From Phallusia mammillata (Eukaryota; Chordata; Ascidiacea; Phlebobranchia; Ascidiidae), in NCBI GenBank assembly GCA_003260075.1, contig QLIY01000138.1, positions 48,633 through 112,632 of the forward strand: 64,000 bases of DNA. The letters run 5' to 3'. Below are positions 58,653-64,000 of the stretch, in pieces. Numbering within the stretch: the first letter of the stretch is position 1; the number at the start of each line of letters is the position of its first letter. The notes beneath the pieces are model-generated. The model worked only from the letters and a program-made list of their open reading frames with translations. It did not search any database and was not told where the DNA came from. The translations under genes and the position numbers were made by a program.

Positions 58653-58903
58653 ACACCGAACTTTTGCCGGATGAAATCAAACATTTTTAAGACTTCCTCT
58701 TCTTTTGTGAGATCACATCTGTATGGAAAAACTTCTCCTGAGCCTTTGCTATTCAGTTCCAAAGCAATTTCATTTAGTTGTTCCAGATTCCTTGCACAAG
58801 ATACAACTTTCATTCCATGTTCAACCAATTTCTGAACAATTGCCTTCCCTATCCCCACAGAACCTCCAGTTACTATAGCAACCTTGCCATTCCACCTTTC
58901 CAT

Positions 58904-59958
58904 GTTTAGGCTTATAGTATATAGGTAATATTTTTCTAATAGCTACACAGAAGTTTATTCAACTTATTTGGTTGTAAGCTTTGCTGTAGATACTAAAATA
59001 AAGTTATGCCACCATAAGGTTCTGTGAAGTTTAATTTTCACAATATTTATTGATGATTAAACTATTTATTACACCACATGTATTCTTTATAGTTAAGTGC
59101 ACAAATGTTCCCTGGCATTTTTGCTGTGAACAGACTTTGTACAAATATTTGTTTTGTCTGGACTTTGCTGAGTAATGTTTTTCAAACCATGATGCTTCAA
59201 TGTGGACTTCCTTTATTTCTGGTTATTATTGGTTTGCACAAAAATTCCCCCCCCCCCACAGACTTTGTACAAATATTTGTTTTGTCTGGACTTTGCTGAG
59301 TAATGGTTTTCAAACCATGATGCTTCAATGTGGACTTCCTTTATTTCTGGTTATCATTGGTTTGCACAAAAATTGTGTTTTGTTGCAATAGATTTTCGTA
59401 TTGCTTAATAATGTTTGTTTACATTCTGTAGATTTATTTTAAATTTAAGCACATTTTGTATATTTCACACCTTTCCATATATTCCTGCTTTTATTTTAGT
59501 TTTATGGACATGCTTGGTCAAAAGATTATTTAAAACCAAACAACTGTTGGATACAGTATGTTTAACAAAAACAACAGCAAGATACTTAAGTTACACCAAA
59601 ACATATCCAGGTTTTTATTTTATTTGATTTTTTTAAATATTGCATGCTCTTACAATGTAACATGTTTTTAACACAACAAACCCCCCCCCCCTGTTGGATA
59701 CAGTATGTTTAACAAAAACAACAGCAAGATACTTAAGTAAGTTACACCAAAACATATCCAGGTTTTTATTTGATTTGATTTTTTTAAATATTGCATGCTC
59801 TTGTAACATGTTTTTAACACAACAAGTATGAAACAATCAACCTTATTGCATACAAATCCAATTAACATTTTCTGATTAAATGCATCTTATTGTTTGGCAA
59901 AATGGATATGTGATTACTATAATCTTTGCCATAACACATATATTTTACATAACAATGA
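58904..59958. other. Intergenic spacer with two poly-C joins
   Basis: Duplicated blocks around C runs at 59247-59257 and 59681-59691. Homologous to 51798-52443. No gene. Confidence 0.6.
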
Positions 59959-61987
<2,029 letters not shown>

Positions 61988-63215
61988 TTTTTTATTATCG
62001 ATTCATCACAACATGCAACTTTCAACAAATATATGCCTACGAAAACATTGCAATAATTGTTGACATCCTGTACCTCTTTTACTTTGTTCTCCTTTTTAGT
62101 CTTTAACTCCATATCATATTTTGAAGTAATATTGAATATGTTTTCAAAAAAGGTTTGTTTTTATTTTCATTTTCCATTTCTCCATTGATTTTTTACAACA
62201 AGTGACAGTAAAGTAACCAATCAATGTTATCACTAAACACAACAGGCTGAACTAAAGAAAAAATATCAAACAGAGTACACATAAAATGGAACAAATGCTC
62301 AAAAACCTTTGTAAAAAAAGATTTTTACGCATATTATTGATTAAATTCTTAAATACAGCCTCAGTAAGTACCACTCCTCAAGCACAAAGGCTAAACTTTG
62401 CAGCAATGAAAGACAATATTTACTTTGTCAGGTTTTGTTTGTACTTGTGCCGCCAAACATTGATGTCAATAACTATCCACGATTACAAATTGTTTGGTAA
62501 CATCTTGTACTTCAACTTTAAAATCTTATCTCGCACTACTTAAACAAATGTGACAAACAAACCAAAATTCAAAAATGTAAGTAGCATAGGAAAGCAAGGT
62601 AGAGTAATTAATGCATAAACTGAAAGTACAAGTATAAATAAATTTATATTTTAGTGAGCTTTGTTGTTCTGTGATCCCCCCCCCCGTGCCGCCAAACATT
62701 GATGTCAATAACTATCCACGATTACAAATTGTTCAGTAAATCTTGTACTTAAACTTTAAAATTATATCTCGACAACCCAAAAAATTTCACAAACAAACCA
62801 AAGTTCAAAAAAGTAAGCAGCATAGGAAAGCAAGGTAGAGTAATTAATGCATAAACTGAAAGTACAATTATATATAAATTTTTATTTTCAGTCAGCTTCG
62901 TTGTATTGTTGTTACTAGAAATGTTGTTTTGTTATTAAGAATGACAAATGTTGTAATTTTCACTTCTAACTTTTACAGGGAGTTGACTTGTCTGTAATTG
63001 CAATGTTATGGGTTCAAATCCCTTGATTCTTTGGTAAGTTGAGCCACATTGCTCCAAATCACAATCCCCCAAGTTTAAACCATTGAAGTATGTTTCAAAC
63101 ATTCAATCCAGACATCCACAAAAACTTGACTGGGCCTCACAAACACACATTGCATTCAAGCCTTTCCCACCCATCAGGGATAAATAGGGAGTTAAATAAA
63201 TAACTGGTTTAGTCA
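61988..63215. other. Intergenic, with a duplicated block and a SINE-like repeat
   Basis: Blocks around 62440-62660 and 62686-62880 are copies around a C run at 62676-62685. No gene is recognised. Confidence 0.5.
62979..63200. repeat. Possible tRNA-derived SINE
   Basis: Contains GGGTTCAAATCCC, matching an RNA polymerase III B box in a TTATGGGTTCAAATCCCTT context. A tail with CCCACCCATCAGGGATAAAT follows. No clear A box or target duplication was seen, so the call is tentative. Confidence 0.3.
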
Positions 63216-64000
63216 TTACAACATTTGTTCAGTTGGTCTAACTAGAATATCATTAACTTCAACGTGGGCTGGTGCCCCAAGAACATAAACAACACAATCA
63301 GCTATATCCTCTGCTTTGAGGCATTCCATGCTGTTGTAAAGCTTGTCAACATCTTCTTTGTTTTCATACATTCTTAAACAACAAAAAGTAATGTTTTTAT
63401 TTTCATCATTTAAAACATTAAAAGCAGAATCGATGATATTGTATAGATGACATTGGGTTAGTTCCCCCCCCCCTTTTTATTTTCATTATTTAAAACATTA
63501 AAAGCAGAATCAATGATATTGTATAGACGACATTGGGTTAGTTATTATTTACACACAAATACATTCAAACATTGGTTTATGATTTTATGATTATTTCAAG
63601 GTACAGAAAAATCTGGTCGTTTACATAACCAATTTGCAATTAAACGGATATTTTGAAAAACAAATGGTTTTGTTTCCGAGATACAAGCTTTATGCAATTA
63701 AACAGGTTATGTGATTAACCAGTTTGTCTGCTTGACAAACAAATATCATTTTTTATATTGATTGTGTTTTATTACAAAGTTAATAATGACCCACTTGTAC
63801 AATAAATCTGTGACTACAAATCCAGGACAAATATTTGTTGAACGAATGTGTGATTTCTCGGCACGAAGTTCCATTCTTAATCCTTCAGTCAGTGCATGAA
63901 GTGCAAACTTTGTTCCAGAATATATTGGTTTGTTGCCAATTTTGTGACCAGCTAGACTTCCAATGTTGATAACATGGCCATCATCAACACTGCTGATTTT
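63216..64000 (-). CDS. DHRS11-like: DHRS11-like copy 4, partial (exons 2-3)
   Basis: Exon 3 (63216-63372, 157 nt) encodes SMECLKAEDIADCVVYVLG and ends RPTEQML. Exon 2 (63795 to the window edge) encodes GTKFALHALTEGLRMELRA and SLAGHKIGNKPIYS, so the catalytic YSGTK is intact. It is of the same subtype as copy 3. Exon 1 lies beyond the window. The intron has a C run (63464-63473) with duplicated flanks. Confidence 0.85.

Larger units (their letters stand above)
55648..58903 (-). pseudogene. DHRS11-like: DHRS11-like copy 2, exon 1 split by a Ty3/Gypsy insertion
   Basis: Minus-strand exons: exon 1 in two halves (58653-58903 and 56936-57006), exon 2 56369-56646 (278 nt) and exon 3 55648-55798 (151 nt). 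Apart from the insertion it keeps TGGSVGIG, YSASK and FAKR and is very close to copy 1 (for example MKHGGVDDGHIIN in both). The retroelement sits after the codons for KFG, with ACAC repeated at 57003-57006 and 58653-58656. Removing it conceptually would give an uninterrupted exon of the usual length, so the insertion is the main lesion. It may be heterozygous: a chimeric allele join with poly-G lies at 57055-57064. Confidence 0.8.

Overview
This is a eukaryotic, AT-rich window with short introns, spliced genes on both strands and many decayed transposable elements. The gene families (DHRS11-type short-chain dehydrogenases, a PRDM9-type PR/SET zinc-finger gene, TKL/RIPK-like kinases) point to a metazoan. 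An ascidian (tunicate) would fit, but that is inference; no rRNA or mitochondrial marker is present to prove it.

Layout. From 1 to about 5.3 kb lies the end of a minus-strand gene with a TPR-type exon (1-415, running off the window) and linker exons (4968-5275), followed by an inverted, damaged kinase exon (5483-5640, plus strand). From 11.9 to 28.6 kb lies a second, larger minus-strand copy: kinase (27243-28632), a long series of repeated Ser/Gln/Pro-rich linker exons (27.2 to 14.9 kb) and a TPR C-terminal exon (11936-12853). Plus-strand remnants of an L1-like LINE (17.2-18.3 kb) and of a Polinton/Maverick-like element (18.6-21.1 kb) sit among the linker exons. From 28.6 to 38 kb the sequence is mostly non-coding, with hAT elements and a broken hAT transposase. 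At 38486-39508 (minus) is a compact three-exon gene for a predicted secreted protein built from six 15-residue repeats. From 41.3 to 44.7 kb an inverted repeat encloses a WD40-like exon and a small MITE.

The most interesting locus is at 44766-48850 (plus): zinc knuckle, split PR/SET domain and C2H2 array in PRDM9 order. Two adjacent fingers are identical except at helix positions -1, 2 and 3, plus one silent change. The assembled copy carries an in-frame TAA between the PR domain and the fingers. Downstream (50.4-64 kb, minus) is a tandem array of four DHRS11-like genes: one intact, one pseudogene remnant, one with a Ty3/Gypsy element inside exon 1, one intact, and one running off the end (five loci including the remnant). 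Fragments of the PR/SET exon are carried in the same duplicated units.

Assembly quality matters throughout. More than 50 homopolymer tracts (10-13 or about 47-98 bases) interrupt the sequence. Many are flanked by near-identical copies of the same 50-400 bp, as are at least two of the four single-N positions. The tracts are G on the plus strand up to 57.06 kb (one C run at 8887) and C from 59.25 kb on. They look like unmerged haplotype contig ends joined through low-signal poly-G, not biology, and they break several reading frames.
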